A stretch of 64,000 nt of DNA. Source: Thraustochytrium sp. TN22. Lineage: Eukaryota; Sar; Bigyra; Thraustochytrida; Thraustochytriidae. Below the pieces are notes generated by a model. The model ran no database searches. It saw only the letters and a list, made by a program, of their open reading frames with translations, and had not been told where the DNA came from. Below, one piece after another: positions 28,001-35,638 of the stretch (position 1 is its first letter; every line of letters begins with the position of its first letter). The stretch spans positions 1 through 64,000 of the forward strand of contig JABLUY010000068.1 of assembly GCA_013306675.1 (NCBI GenBank), in the 5' to 3' direction. Position numbers and translations under genes: made by a program.

Positions 28001-30777
28001 GCGTGCAGGACCGCCTCTTCTTGGCCAAGGCCTGCAAGCCGTACATGCTGTGCCTGCTTGGGGAGCGATACGGACGGCCCCTGGCCCGGACCTCGCTACA
28101 GGAGAGCGTGCAAATGCTGGAGCGCGCCGAGGGATTCCTGGCGCAGCCCCTTCGCCCGACCAACGCGCTGTGCTACTTTCGCGATAATGCGTTCTTCCAG
28201 GACCTGGCGGCGCACCTGGAGAGCAGCGAGGACGGCGCTCGCTCGGGTCGCATCAGCGCCTTGAACAGCGCACGGACCGCGCAGACCGACCTGGAGCGCA
28301 CAGCAAGCCAGGACGGGGGTGTGCTGGCGCGCGGTACGGCCCCTGTTTGGCCCGAGACGTGCGGCGCTTTGGCGCTGGCCCTCGTGCGCCTCAAGCAGAC
28401 GTCAACCTGGGAGCACATTGGTGACTACCGCCTCAAGGTGCACTTTGACGCCGAGAAGCGCGCGATTCGCGCTCACCCATACGCAAAGTCCTCCAACATA
28501 GCGCTCTCTGAGCCTGTGGAGCTGACCGCACAGGGCCAGGTTGCGCCAGATGCGCTGCAGGCCTTTGTCGAGACCGTTGCGGAAGACCTCGAGGTGCGCA
28601 TCCTGGGCGACTTTCCGGTTCGTGCGGCGTACCGCGCAGCGCTCTCCGTCGGGACGGTGTGCGGGTCGCACGAGATTGCGCGGCAGCTTCCATTCAACCT
28701 GGTCGACGAGCAGCGCATTCACGAGCAGGTCCTTCTGGCCAACTCGCAGATATCGCGCTTTGGCACCGTGCTGGGCGGCTTGCAGCCACCGCGTTGCCGC
28801 CGGTCGCTGTACTACCTCCTGGAGAACCTGATGGCGGACGACAGCGCACGGGACACGCTCCTCAAGAATGAGCGGCGGATGGTGACGAACCCAAAGTTTT
28901 TGACTCCGAACCGAGACTTGGGCAATGAGGTCGTGCTCGTCACGGGCGAGCCGTACATGGGCAAGACCACCGTGTTGGCTACCTTTACAGACTACCTGCG
29001 CATGCGCTCGAGGCCCGTGGCACCGGTGATCTTCCATGCCTGCGCGGCAACCGGTGCGTCGACGGACCTTGCCTTCATGCTGGTGCGCCTCGGTGTGGAG
29101 CTGCTCAACTCCTTCGAGCGCCGCGTGGACGATATCGCCGCGTGGGCGCCCCCAAGCGGCGCTGGCCTTCACCTAGAGGCGGTAAAGGCTTGGTGGCATC
29201 GTGTTTTGCGCGCAGTCTCGGAGTTCGCGCTCGCCGAGACACGCCGCGTGGTGGTCATCGACGGTCTCTTCGAGGACCTCGACCCGGCGCTGCACCCGCC
29301 CGAGGCCATCTGGTCTGCTCTTTTGCCGAATGACTTCGGCCGGCGCTGCCCCCCAGGGCTCTCTCTTGTGCTCTCCGCGACGCGAGGTGGTCTGGCGCAG
29401 GAACTGGCCGCCTCTAGCCCGGACACCACCGTGCCGCTGCGCGAGGTCGCCGTGGCCGCCCCGGACCAGGAGGGCCGCGTTGCGCTGCTGGCAGACGCCT
29501 TCGCGCGGCGCAAGTTGGCGCCAACGCGCGAGCTGCTGCAGCGCCTTTCGCGCAGCGTCGAGCTACGCACACCTGGCCACCTCGACCTCTTCGTGGACCA
29601 CGTTACAACGCTCTCGTGCGCGCAGACGGGTATCGAACAAGCAATCCTCGCGTATGCGTCCTCGTCGTCGTTGTCTTCGACCTTCTCCTCCTCGCGGGTG
29701 CTCTCGGGGCCTTTGCGTGACATAATGTCATCCTCCAAGTCGGATAGGGTCGCTGCGGAGTTCGACGGCGACGGTGAGGGTGGTACCGCTATTGATGGTC
29801 CCGCTGAAACGGTGCTCAACGACGTCCTGGACCCTCTGGAGGCCGTCTTTGGACGGTCACTGTGCCGCACGCTCCTCCTGAGCCTCGTGTTGGCCGGGCC
29901 GACGGACGAGCACGACCTCTTTGACTTTTGCGCGCTGCACGCGGAAGGCTTCTCGCCCTCGGACTGGGAGCGTCTCTGTCTGCGCGCCGCCCCCCTGCTG
30001 CTGTGCTATTCGGTACACGGCGTGGGCGGTCTTTGGCAGCGTAAGACGTCCTCACTGCGCAGCCACGACTCGAGGTATTCGCGCAAGTCGGAGGCGCGGC
30101 GGTCGACGCATGTGACGGCGCGCTCGCAGGACTCTGTGGCGCTGCGCCGCCGTGGCCCAACTTTGATGAGCTTCTTCGACACCAAGAGGATCGCCAGGCA
30201 CGCATCCGTGCCGGAGGAGCTGGCAGGGTCCCTCGAGGCGGCGGCACGCAGCGTGTCGGTCCTCCGAGTCAAGTCTGGCTGGCTGGAGAGCGCCATATTA
30301 ACGCGCTACTGCGACCCGAACGGCCACGGTCACCAGGAGCTGAGGCGTCTGTACGCGCACCTGTGCGAGTTTTGGACGGCGCGCCTGCACGAGTGCAGCC
30401 GCACCGGGCCTGTCGAGGCGCCGGTGGTGGCGCCGCACCGGGCGGCCATCATGCGCAAGGTGGTGCACTTCGCGCTCAACGCAAGCGAGGTGCTGAGGCA
30501 CCTCGAGCAAACGCTCCTGAGCTCACGTACATTGCGGGCCATGGCGGCCCAGAGCGTCTGGCACGACGCCGTGCGTGGAGTACTTCGCGACATGAACCTC
30601 GCGCTCGAGGCGCTGGAGGACGAGGCAATTCTGGCGCGGATCGGGGGGGATGACCCCGAGGCACGGTCTGCGGCCGCGCGAGCGTGCGCCGACCGCATCC
30701 GCTTTGCTCGCGAGCGAATCGCGGCAAATGTGGACGAGATCATCGCCAAGCCAGCTTGCGTCTCAGAGCTGCTCTGA
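19078..30777 (+). CDS. Giant double-STAND NTPase with a phosphotransferase-like kinase domain
   Basis: A 3,899-residue single open frame starting MAGPSLEQ. The order seen is as follows. (1) An N-terminal domain, about 139-330, not recognised. (2) A phosphotransferase-like kinase fold, about 390-870, with HGDLNGMN (His791) and WVIDF (Asp811), the catalytic-loop and metal motifs of aminoglycoside-phosphotransferase/choline-kinase-like enzymes. (3) A NACHT NTPase, about 1090-1330, with P-loop GGAASGKS (Lys1101), LYLFDGLDEAG (Asp1182) and VIISSRETG. (4) A HEAT-like alpha-solenoid, about 1600-2850. (5) A DUF4062-like region from about 2896 (ERELIVQEAIP then LLGERYG). (6) A second NTPase with GEPYMGKTT (Lys3296) and VVVIDG (Asp3395), then a winged-helix-like tail. 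STAND ATPases act as oligomerising switches in immunity and cell death. A sensor or effector role here is inference. No membrane segment is seen. Confidence 0.88.
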   Translation: MAGPSLEQRGGPAPLGARPARPSVADLVRAPQGGALQPAEEQETWDPAPAADAPVVRKELRKETLRRQLLFATSVAKAAALLDPSLLVANGDAGVEDDGAGVMDDTSFQDLQDMRSWLLHRCRIDTSRWGMARTKPAASLYRELQNKTTVLLIECVGPRRYRLVRLVRVVRVRLKQRNDKGRARFLVEASQELGSTGQLRYRNMLLSSIMRYNDNAYVAAKRSVEKEMQNINMTSGRCIPRNAVNARRGHPFSVHIEEMTSPSYPDLLTRYVLATVDVTLERKLPMTDFCTVEYLPTGHIATKHYWKWRTRTDVEQILQHGMDIQRGRRAAVLQDSDEIVGGADRVLYSICEADFRRPTAPDETELPPSLPLTVLRQHAKLWSYSDAEADALLDFARQFSADGEALERAVFVEKVSPCVESMVLATQDALRAAGLRDNHLTVLRGLFPDACRVHAKILHGGFSGSFVLEAYGCSIDGRQGDPTVVKLDRRNSMRNELRRFRELAPYMGDCAPAILREDVEESDESCPIGGVQFELVGAAWMLPEFHRRSSNSTVPPISTFKALFIQELEQACVVELHTIQKLGSSRFLGGPLQLTGSDGRASSSDMLERSPMSPPSASTPQGFQNDDEAYYDEESEEIGGGGAAGEAEGDDAVTEGARSPATRGSLGSPSAVFNVTEPLYTLAGSSVNLLGSAPRAYGHVSQVLKEVFGEILRKTTLSSRETKPTSLCVDHYDLEKYISRVLEMRENPQAAREVGCDLDALDPDGSAIESLRRFLGAMDRARYAYPLGLVHGDLNGMNVLIDSHEIVWVIDFAFSGKGHVLRDIAKLESSILFEYTQARNEEEWAALQHVADALIGVEDLREQLQCSQLDAVAAPSGGLSRVTFAWHAIKRLRMYAANYCGSDPEPAQMLIAMLHFSVRALRFGDIADKRMPLYVAQRCAQRLTRLMETNQGSIKPALPPEKLHAQIPNALNVHLSPEQIRYEKARYFHDVLVRESFVPDMITQERVNIAEQTVELEVLEGSTREKVLETAMDIDEMQAQRRLLQRLDALHGDLANDDAGFACPRQLDGVARSRFTSATQVLGNTRAEGYRVLLGGAASGKSCLLRKVLVSMAQDQSEDDDEDIVPVLILLISLGRLMTEQKLTAEDDLIDAALVAAHGEGSARLAFLRQMREAGRLLYLFDGLDEAGDHKSALEEYLGKLVGRERRVIISSRETGFNESVFRDFQFLQVMPLTDKMQSQIVEMRLGSDHPRLLDIRAELRKPQYGEIVRNPLMLSLLVSLLSNRAPAGAKAAKLTRSYLYKHAVDQLLHQSSMGKFGMRRGEDDKSVEETLRVLKSPTCYRYLRVLAFMAHSRRIRDFGPNMLIGAAELYAKDRVYADTKAAPVTRDIMLEKVFEVAGVLQAAVASGLCGLFATSKVSTQARTADAGSSPSPRRRPGRALPLEEGHLLRFVHLSFQEYLAGVYLKDHLEQALRQDMAVPEGGGTALRDAIVSLFHMRPEEEDWGLLHEPWWQATLWSMTGCMSEQLFLAFVECLLAWDDPTGNNILLCAEMHAEGVGAEDASVNRESVGAKAIHLIRRRFQEAIDTAKLADALTHPSRTLQVMALTEVHKLYDRRQAAHSIIFGSNAPESANREALLGLPWYRRAAAAFALSHLVADDAVILALLELWADDSAPVRRASVEAIAVLRAERHTLVVDEVLRQLRDDIECSSGLEVVSALRLEHPRLVDAVVRLMALGGDTAAAAAETLSALPLTEELLYCLARIMSHAEVAEMRVCAAEACLARCAQAESEPSWDAGGAASSNSNSNSSCGKNSAALVEGGEVDGTSTIVATVTVATTTTTTSTLPKSRSNGLVLNETLETAFITWLEHEEPSFVSSAAGVLAKSGVKSYGLAHALFSLQKRISQMPGDQAELWDACFQALGVVAPVIEQVHLALHARLTKPGAPSRVQCLRQLQLLLPRLHNDHVAAYAESLQAMIKDDADPAVAQLAVAVARRLVAVDSAALREVLYRREAAEVVRIEALSGLLDRASPLEPETRLLQEWMTDGKTDLVAAATTALVRGGDRERLSSSLCAGIAASWQQAQIIVESLEGHVEALVSLLSPDDLDGILLALCEAYLSGDAYAAAASEKKETDTPEATTFQLARTRFCDTLSSLGDASMVFSNAGIWRDLFDRGDVALRMALANLMSTCTFDNVESMLTATVADRAADKRVRAALALAIHQHGRWNEPHMQDAMCSWLLESDDTACLAAVDVLSAVGDVGKSIVKVLPQLLQGRTPTIEAPMVALERAPTVLQSILPRRNTRARMRIAVQSYLTRHSERLAPDGGGGGGDNLARAVLGKLAVRDSIVEAIGGLASHPDFCFDEEDALVWLGGPPNLQRVACGVLARSARASGACTDRVATQLFNIAASEGEVASAALRTLMLAFRRQLPWIPETTARRVLSDSSEERRAALATCSVAGGWPSVEAFAGELSVLRKLCLDDEDRIVRLEAATLLADWLRVAGAAESRGNSEESEPHLHDAGLAPTMMRVKDVLCAALEGATEDGGAAAPLVDMAVGCGLVEDPHFHPALLKLMNESSEEHVRVACKGALAKAAHLAPDAASFGCAMQTRSSEAKMLWIDMLLQRSRADGRRMHEEEDVRIVEFIRRSILTQASTREEAELLVRVISVLSTLRIAMDRELLAYSLRVASAALATGRAQSFQRILRYLLVCDRVRLDAEIVQRLIELGSSADESVETDASASLLNFFAKYQVKDFAEARELLKLVGTDQQAAPLLFEPLLGFLRRERVQREASKASQERTELWDLVDELVQSRRTLEAAYLSKQLRFGSETSDLRAISMDRLVLQGRGKIKEQRIRRLAQESLKRYEWEHARQEWFPAPALDFQTSSLPGLAYQQSRLVHVDVGFFLNGVPDEMETERELIVQEAIPAANRRLQALGVPVCVFCCNPEVLGASVRPTDLSGPGAQVSESDDARSGTSRVQDRLFLAKACKPYMLCLLGERYGRPLARTSLQESVQMLERAEGFLAQPLRPTNALCYFRDNAFFQDLAAHLESSEDGARSGRISALNSARTAQTDLERTASQDGGVLARGTAPVWPETCGALALALVRLKQTSTWEHIGDYRLKVHFDAEKRAIRAHPYAKSSNIALSEPVELTAQGQVAPDALQAFVETVAEDLEVRILGDFPVRAAYRAALSVGTVCGSHEIARQLPFNLVDEQRIHEQVLLANSQISRFGTVLGGLQPPRCRRSLYYLLENLMADDSARDTLLKNERRMVTNPKFLTPNRDLGNEVVLVTGEPYMGKTTVLATFTDYLRMRSRPVAPVIFHACAATGASTDLAFMLVRLGVELLNSFERRVDDIAAWAPPSGAGLHLEAVKAWWHRVLRAVSEFALAETRRVVVIDGLFEDLDPALHPPEAIWSALLPNDFGRRCPPGLSLVLSATRGGLAQELAASSPDTTVPLREVAVAAPDQEGRVALLADAFARRKLAPTRELLQRLSRSVELRTPGHLDLFVDHVTTLSCAQTGIEQAILAYASSSSLSSTFSSSRVLSGPLRDIMSSSKSDRVAAEFDGDGEGGTAIDGPAETVLNDVLDPLEAVFGRSLCRTLLLSLVLAGPTDEHDLFDFCALHAEGFSPSDWERLCLRAAPLLLCYSVHGVGGLWQRKTSSLRSHDSRYSRKSEARRSTHVTARSQDSVALRRRGPTLMSFFDTKRIARHASVPEELAGSLEAAARSVSVLRVKSGWLESAILTRYCDPNGHGHQELRRLYAHLCEFWTARLHECSRTGPVEAPVVAPHRAAIMRKVVHFALNASEVLRHLEQTLLSSRTLRAMAAQSVWHDAVRGVLRDMNLALEALEDEAILARIGGDDPEARSAAARACADRIRFARERIAANVDEIIAKPACVSELL
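24476..24610 (+). repeat. Low-complexity Asn/Ser and Thr coding tracts
   Basis: CAGCAA-type repeats encode SSNSNSNSS, and an ACC run (24581-24605) encodes a run of threonines. They form a loop inside the HEAT-like solenoid of the giant NTPase. Confidence 0.8.
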
Positions 30778-30859
30778 AGGAGCGTCCTGTCGTGTTTTCC
30801 AATGTCAGATGATGCATTTTGTACAGTGTCGTTGTTGTTTGTCTGTCCGTCCGTAAGTT

Positions 30860-32683
30860 TTAGTCGTACGCGGAGCTTGCGTTGCTAGTGGTTGCCTCCA
30901 GGGTGGACGCCCGGCGGCGGCGGAGGTGAAGCAGATTTTTCTTGGCAACGAAAACGGTGAAGCCGAGACTCTGGAAGGATTTGAGTGTGACCGGCGTAAA
31001 GGCGTCCTTCACCTCAGCGTCTGAGACCGACACAGGCTCCAAGATGTCTGGCAGGAAGAAGTCATGGCGCCCTCCGTTTGTGCACCACGGGTGGCGCGCG
31101 ATCGCGTCAAGCCGGGCTCGCTGCGAGGTGTCCTTCTCCAGGATGGATCGCAGCAGGTCCTCGACGTCGGCCTCGCTCGCCTCGATGTGCTCTATCGAGC
31201 TCCTGACGCTGGCACCGTGCGTCGCCACGGGGTCCCGCGAAGGATACACCACTTTACCTTCTTGGATGGCCTGGACCAGCGCGTCGGCGCTCGCGGCGAT
31301 GAAGGGCGGCCGGCCGAAGACCATCATGTAAAGAGTGGCGCCAAGGGCCCAAATGTCAGCGAGCTTGCCGTTGAATTCCTCGCCCGAGCACATCTCCGGT
31401 GCGATGAAGGCCATGGTGCCTTCGGTGTTGTTAATGAGGGGGAGCTCATCTTCCTTGAACATCTGCGCCGCGCCAAAGTCCGAGAGGTACAAATGGTCGG
31501 TCTTGCGGTCCACGAGCAAGTTGCTCGGCTTGATGTCCTTGTGAATAATGTTGTTCTTGTGCAGGAAATCCACTGCTGAGACGAGCTGCACAAACAACTT
31601 GCGTGCACGGATCTCCTCGAGGGCCGAGCCTGCATAACTATCCTGCATCAGCGCACCGCCATCAACGAAGTTCGTCACCAAGTACGTCTTGGGGTGTTCT
31701 GGGTCGTTGATAACCTCGATGAGCGGTAAGATGTTGGGATGCCGAAGGCGTTTCTGGATCGCCACTTCGCGCTTGATGGCGTCCCCGCCGCCGCCCGCGC
31801 CGCGTGCGCCGAAGCGCAGCCGCATCATGCGCTTGCGGTCAATTATCTTGATGGCAAACCACTCGCCGTTTTCGTGCTGCGCCTTGACCACGATGCCGAA
31901 GCTCCCTGCGCCCAGCACGGCGCCGAGGCGGTACGAGTTCACGCGCATCGCGTCGCCGTCCTCGTTGGTGATCACTCGACTTGTGCGTGTCTGAACGGTG
32001 GTACCAAGTGCACTGTCCTGGACGCCCTGGGGCGAGAGCGCCTCGCGTTTGACAAGTGAGGATCGTCGAGCGCTGCGCTCCTCATCGGCATGCTCGCCCT
32101 CGTTTCTGTTGGCATTTTCTTCGCAGCTACGCCCGGACCCATCTTGCGGGCGCTGCCTTGGGGATGATGACTCTGGCCTCGTCGAGTTGAGCTGCCATGG
32201 GTCTCCAGGCGTTCGCGGTTGCCACGGCTGGCTGCCGCCCTCGGCGAGCCCTGCAATGTCACGCGCCAGGCGCCGATACCTTGTGAGAAGCTCCTTCGCA
32301 ATGTCAAGGTCCGACACGTCTGCGGCCTCTGGGTCGCGCCCCTGCTCCTCCTCGGCGAGGCGGACGGCCTCCGCCACGAAGTCTTTAGCCGCGCTGGCTC
32401 GCAGCCTCGCCGTGACCGAGCGGACGTCCTCCGCTGCCCCCTGGCCCTGGCCTTCTTCTTGCTCTTGTTGCTGCTGCTGCGTCGATGCTTCGCCGGCCTT
32501 GTCGCAGCTCGCGGCGCTGCCCATAATGGCCGCAGCCCGCGGGTTCGCCGCGGCTTCCTCTGCGCGCGTAGCCGGGGCGCATCGAGCTTTGACGGCAGCC
32601 TTCTCCGAGCTCTGGCCGAGGCTGCCTGGCCCATGACTCGGACGCAACTTGCCAAAAGCCACAACTTGCGTCAACGACTCCAT
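30860..32683 (-). CDS. CaMKK-like serine/threonine kinase, possibly N-myristoylated
   Basis: From the ATG at 32683 the protein has 607 residues. A second in-frame ATG at 32524 starts MGSAASCDK, a classic myristoylation-plus-palmitoylation sequence, gives 554 residues and may be the true start. The kinase domain is complete: GAGSFG loop, FAIKII (Lys279), HKDIKPSN (Asp383), DFG (Asp402) and APE. The stretch KRMMRLRF...AIQKRLRHPNILPLIEVINDP, with a Gly/Arg insert, and the ending ARHPWCTNGG resemble calcium/calmodulin-dependent kinase kinases and related AMPK-activating kinases. Poly-Gln/Glu and acidic stretches precede the domain. No clear calmodulin-binding helix was identified. Its end is 82 bases from the convergent giant NTPase gene. 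Confidence 0.85.
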   Translation of the reverse strand: MESLTQVVAFGKLRPSHGPGSLGQSSEKAAVKARCAPATRAEEAAANPRAAAIMGSAASCDKAGEASTQQQQQEQEEGQGQGAAEDVRSVTARLRASAAKDFVAEAVRLAEEEQGRDPEAADVSDLDIAKELLTRYRRLARDIAGLAEGGSQPWQPRTPGDPWQLNSTRPESSSPRQRPQDGSGRSCEENANRNEGEHADEERSARRSSLVKREALSPQGVQDSALGTTVQTRTSRVITNEDGDAMRVNSYRLGAVLGAGSFGIVVKAQHENGEWFAIKIIDRKRMMRLRFGARGAGGGGDAIKREVAIQKRLRHPNILPLIEVINDPEHPKTYLVTNFVDGGALMQDSYAGSALEEIRARKLFVQLVSAVDFLHKNNIIHKDIKPSNLLVDRKTDHLYLSDFGAAQMFKEDELPLINNTEGTMAFIAPEMCSGEEFNGKLADIWALGATLYMMVFGRPPFIAASADALVQAIQEGKVVYPSRDPVATHGASVRSSIEHIEASEADVEDLLRSILEKDTSQRARLDAIARHPWCTNGGRHDFFLPDILEPVSVSDAEVKDAFTPVTLKSFQSLGFTVFVAKKNLLHLRRRRASTLEATTSNASSAYD

Positions 32684-33189
32684 GGCACCCGATCCGATCG
32701 GATACCAGTGACTCGAGAAGTGCCAACGTTGGCACAAGCACTGGGCAAGCCAAGAACAAGCAAGCCAAGAACAAGCAGGCCAAGGACAAGCAAGCCAAGG
32801 ACAAGCAAGCAAGCAACAGGCAGGCAGGCAGGCAGGCAAGAAGACAAGCAAGCCAAGAACAAGCAAGCCAAGAACAAGCAAGCAAGCAACAGGCAGGCAG
32901 GCAGGCAAGCAGACTCGCAAGCAAACAAGCAAGCAAACAAGCAAGCAAGCAAACACGCAACCAACCAATCAAGCAACCGACCAAGCGAAATGCCAGTGTG
33001 ACGCGCCATCCATGGAAGCAAAGACAACGAGGGCGCCTTCGTTGCCGCATTGGACAGCGCTACGTTCACGTTGTTGCAGCGGTCGTGAGCGCGCATTTCG
33101 CGAATGATGTTGGAGACGAGCCAAACGAGCAAGCATGTGTGCGGGTGTCATGATCAGAGAAAGGAAGAAGATGACACCAGCGTGTGAGG
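32684..33189. other. Upstream flank of the CaMKK-like gene
   Basis: The gap lies between two minus-strand genes. Most of it is a CAAGC-rich minisatellite. The frame that continues upstream of the kinase ATG reads as Leu/Cys/Ala repeats from this DNA and has no in-frame ATG, so I treat it as untranslated. Confidence 0.6.
32740..32990. repeat. CAAGCCAAGAA-type minisatellite
   Basis: Repeated CAAGCCAAGA(A/G) units of about 10 bases and GGCA tetramers fill this 250-base stretch, including two blocks of CAACAGGCAGGCAGGCAGGC. It lies 60-300 bases upstream of the kinase start. Confidence 0.9.
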
Positions 33190-34585
33190 TTAGATGGAGG
33201 AGCGACGGTAAGCATCGTCCTGCGCAGGAAAGGCGGGGCGCAAGGAACCCACGTAGTGATAGAGGCGACGCGCAACATCAAAACGTGCCTTGAGCTCATC
33301 ACGATCTGCAAAGCGTGCCTCGTCTGCAAGATCCAGCAGGTAGTCCCACTGGTCCGAGAGGACGTGGGCCTTGGCCTCCACCATGGCGCCGGACGCCACC
33401 CTGGCGTCCATGGCAAGCATGGGGGCACAACGTGCCTCGCGATCTGGTACGTCCTCGGGATGCGAGATCATGTGGGCAATCCAGCGCGCCTGGATCTCAA
33501 AGAAGGGAAAGGGTACGATGGGCTGGTTGAGACCAGCCAGAAAGAGCTTTGGGAAATCCACGTGCATGAGCTCCTTGTACACGGAGCGCACGCGCTTGCC
33601 ATTGGCCGTGAGCTCTGGCACGCCGGCGGGCAAAAACGGAAAGTCGAACTGGTAACCCGTGCAAAAGATGACCGTGTCCGCCTCCAGCGGCGCCCCGCGC
33701 GAAAAGTGCACGCGGCGCGAGTTTGGCTCCAGATGCGTGAGCCGAGGCCGCCACCGCACACAGCGGGTGTCTGGGACACGGTAACATGCTTCGCTCTCCT
33801 CCTCGAGACGAACAAGCGTCCCGTGCGTGTCACGCGCGGCAGCTTCCTCCGGACATGCCTCGTCGCAAATGTGAACCTGCGCCGCAACGCCGTCCAGCTC
33901 GCGCGCGATGTCCGTGCCGGAGCTCTGCGCGCCTACGACAACCACGACCTTGCCCCGGTAGGCGCCCGGCTCCCAGTACGCCTTGGAATGCAGGGTTTCG
34001 CCCTGCCATGCTGCGGCTTCCTCGGCTAGCTTGCCCGGAATGAGCTCCTTGTTGAAGTGGCCATTGCACACGATGACGGCGTCAAAGTCCTCCGTCAGCG
34101 TCTCCTCCGCCGGTCCGTGAGTCACCTTGAAGCTCGCGCCCTGGTCCACGATGTCGATCGAGTGCACGGGCCGGCGGAGCTGCACGACCTTGTCAAGCCC
34201 ACGGTGCTTCGCGAACGCCTGCAGGTAGTCGCCCATCTCTTTGCTGGACACGAACGACGGCAGTCCCTCCGGGAACGCAAAGTTCGAGAACGCCATGAGC
34301 TTGGTGGGCAGATTAGTGCGCAAGCCCTTGTACAGCTGCGAGTTCGGCTGGCTCAGCGACCAGGTGCCGCCCACCTCGTTGTGCGCCTCGAGCACCTTGA
34401 CGCTCACTCCGGCGCGCAGAAGCGCGTCCGCGCAGGCCTGTGGGCAGCCGCGTCAGTCTCCTCGTTCGTTCGCTCGTTCGTTCGCTCGCTCGCCCGTCCT
34501 CGCGCCGTCCCGCGCCACGCACCAGACCTGCGGCGCCGGCGCCCACCACGCAGGCGCGCTGCGCCATCACGGCGCTCTGCGCCAT
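33190..34585 (-). CDS. Flavin-containing monooxygenase, two exons
   Basis: Join exon 1 (34585-34523) to exon 2 (34437-33190) for 436 residues. Exon 1 supplies MAQRACVVGAGAAGL and exon 2 opens ACADALLRAGVSVKVLEAH, so the FAD-binding GxGxxG Rossmann motif and the following EAHNEVGGTW are restored exactly. A second dinucleotide motif, VVVGAQSSGTD, binds NADPH. The FMO signature FxGxxxHxxxY appears as WQGETLHSKAY, with Trp for Phe. The enzyme would oxygenate soft nucleophiles such as amines or sulfides using FAD and NADPH. The start is ATG 34585 or 34567. A longer frame upstream (from 34819) exists but has no targeting signal I trust. No C-terminal membrane anchor is seen. Confidence 0.88.
34438..34522 (-). 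other. 85-base phase-0 intron of the FMO gene
   Basis: The donor is CTG|GTGCGT and the acceptor is CCCACAG|GCC. The middle of the intron is a GCGA/ACGA tetranucleotide array (34461-34495). Removing it restores the nucleotide-binding motif of the FMO. Confidence 0.88.
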
Positions 34586-35638
34586 GCTGACGGCCTGCAC
34601 TGCGCGCTCCAAAGCGCGCTCGCCGCCTCGCGTGCGTGCCTGGCTGCACAGGCAACACCGGGCCGGCCGGGCCCTCTTCGGCCTGCCCTCCGCGCTCGCG
34701 CGAAGTTGAAGCGATTCTGCAATGGCGCTCCGAGTCGTGAGAGCTGCGATCACAGCCTCATGACATGACAACTTCACTCGACTCGCTGCCATCACCGTGC
34801 CTGCAGTGACCAAGAGCACCGCGGCGCCGACGAGGGCGCCGCTCTGCGTAGGTGAAGAGTCAAGCCAAGATACGGGTTGTAGCTTCTTCGCAGTAAGTCA
34901 CCAGGATAGTTCTTCACAGGAGTCATTCACATCTCCTCGTCGCCTAAGCTACTCCTCAGCTAACCGGCCATTTACTGAGGTAGCTGAAGTTCCTTTGCCC
35001 TGGACTCTGCGCTCGTACATTGGCCATGAGTTTTCCCTACCATCAAACTTGTGCCATCCCGTTACCCAGCTTTTGTTCACACTCCACACCGCGACGCTTC
35101 ATCGTCGCTTCATTGGCGCTTCATTCATCGTCGCGTCGTCGCTTCATCGCGCTTCATCGTCGCTTCATCATCGCTTCATCATCGCTTCATCGTCGCTGTA
35201 TTCATCGTCGCTGTTCCCATCGTCGCTTCCTTCATCATGGCTGTTTTCATCGCTTCTTCTCTTCATGCACGCCCCGTTCCCCCGTTCCACCCCATCTCAA
35301 GAAACAGAACGCCCATGTCCCTCTCCTTCAAACCAACCCGCCCGCCGCGGAGGCCGCCCTGGGACCGCACCGGCCCTCCAAACCCAGCGAGCCCGGGCGC
35401 CCGCGCGGCGGCGGAGCCCGAGCGCCGCGCCGCTCCGGTCTGGGCTCGCCTCCGAGTCCGGAGTCCTGCGCATCGCCTCCTGCGCCAGGCTGCGCGCCTC
35501 CTGTTCACGCGCCGCGTTCCGCGTTCCGGCGCTGGGCAGAACGGGCCTGGGACCCGGAACCACCACTGCGCCAGGCCAAGGCGAAGGGTTGGCTGCGCGG
35601 TCGGCTGGCGCGGCAGAGCCGAGGGCGGCGCGGGCGCG
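34586..35638. other. Divergent gap between FMO and URB1
   Basis: It contains a CTTCATCGT minisatellite and no supported ORF. The URB1 frame is open from 35051, but that extension reads through the minisatellite and is Arg/Pro-rich, so I do not include it. Confidence 0.55.
35094..35265. repeat. CTTCATCGTCG minisatellite upstream of URB1
   Basis: Roughly fifteen degenerate copies of a 9-12 base unit (CTTCATCGTCG or CTTCATCAT) lie about 375-545 bases before the URB1 ATG. Confidence 0.9.
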
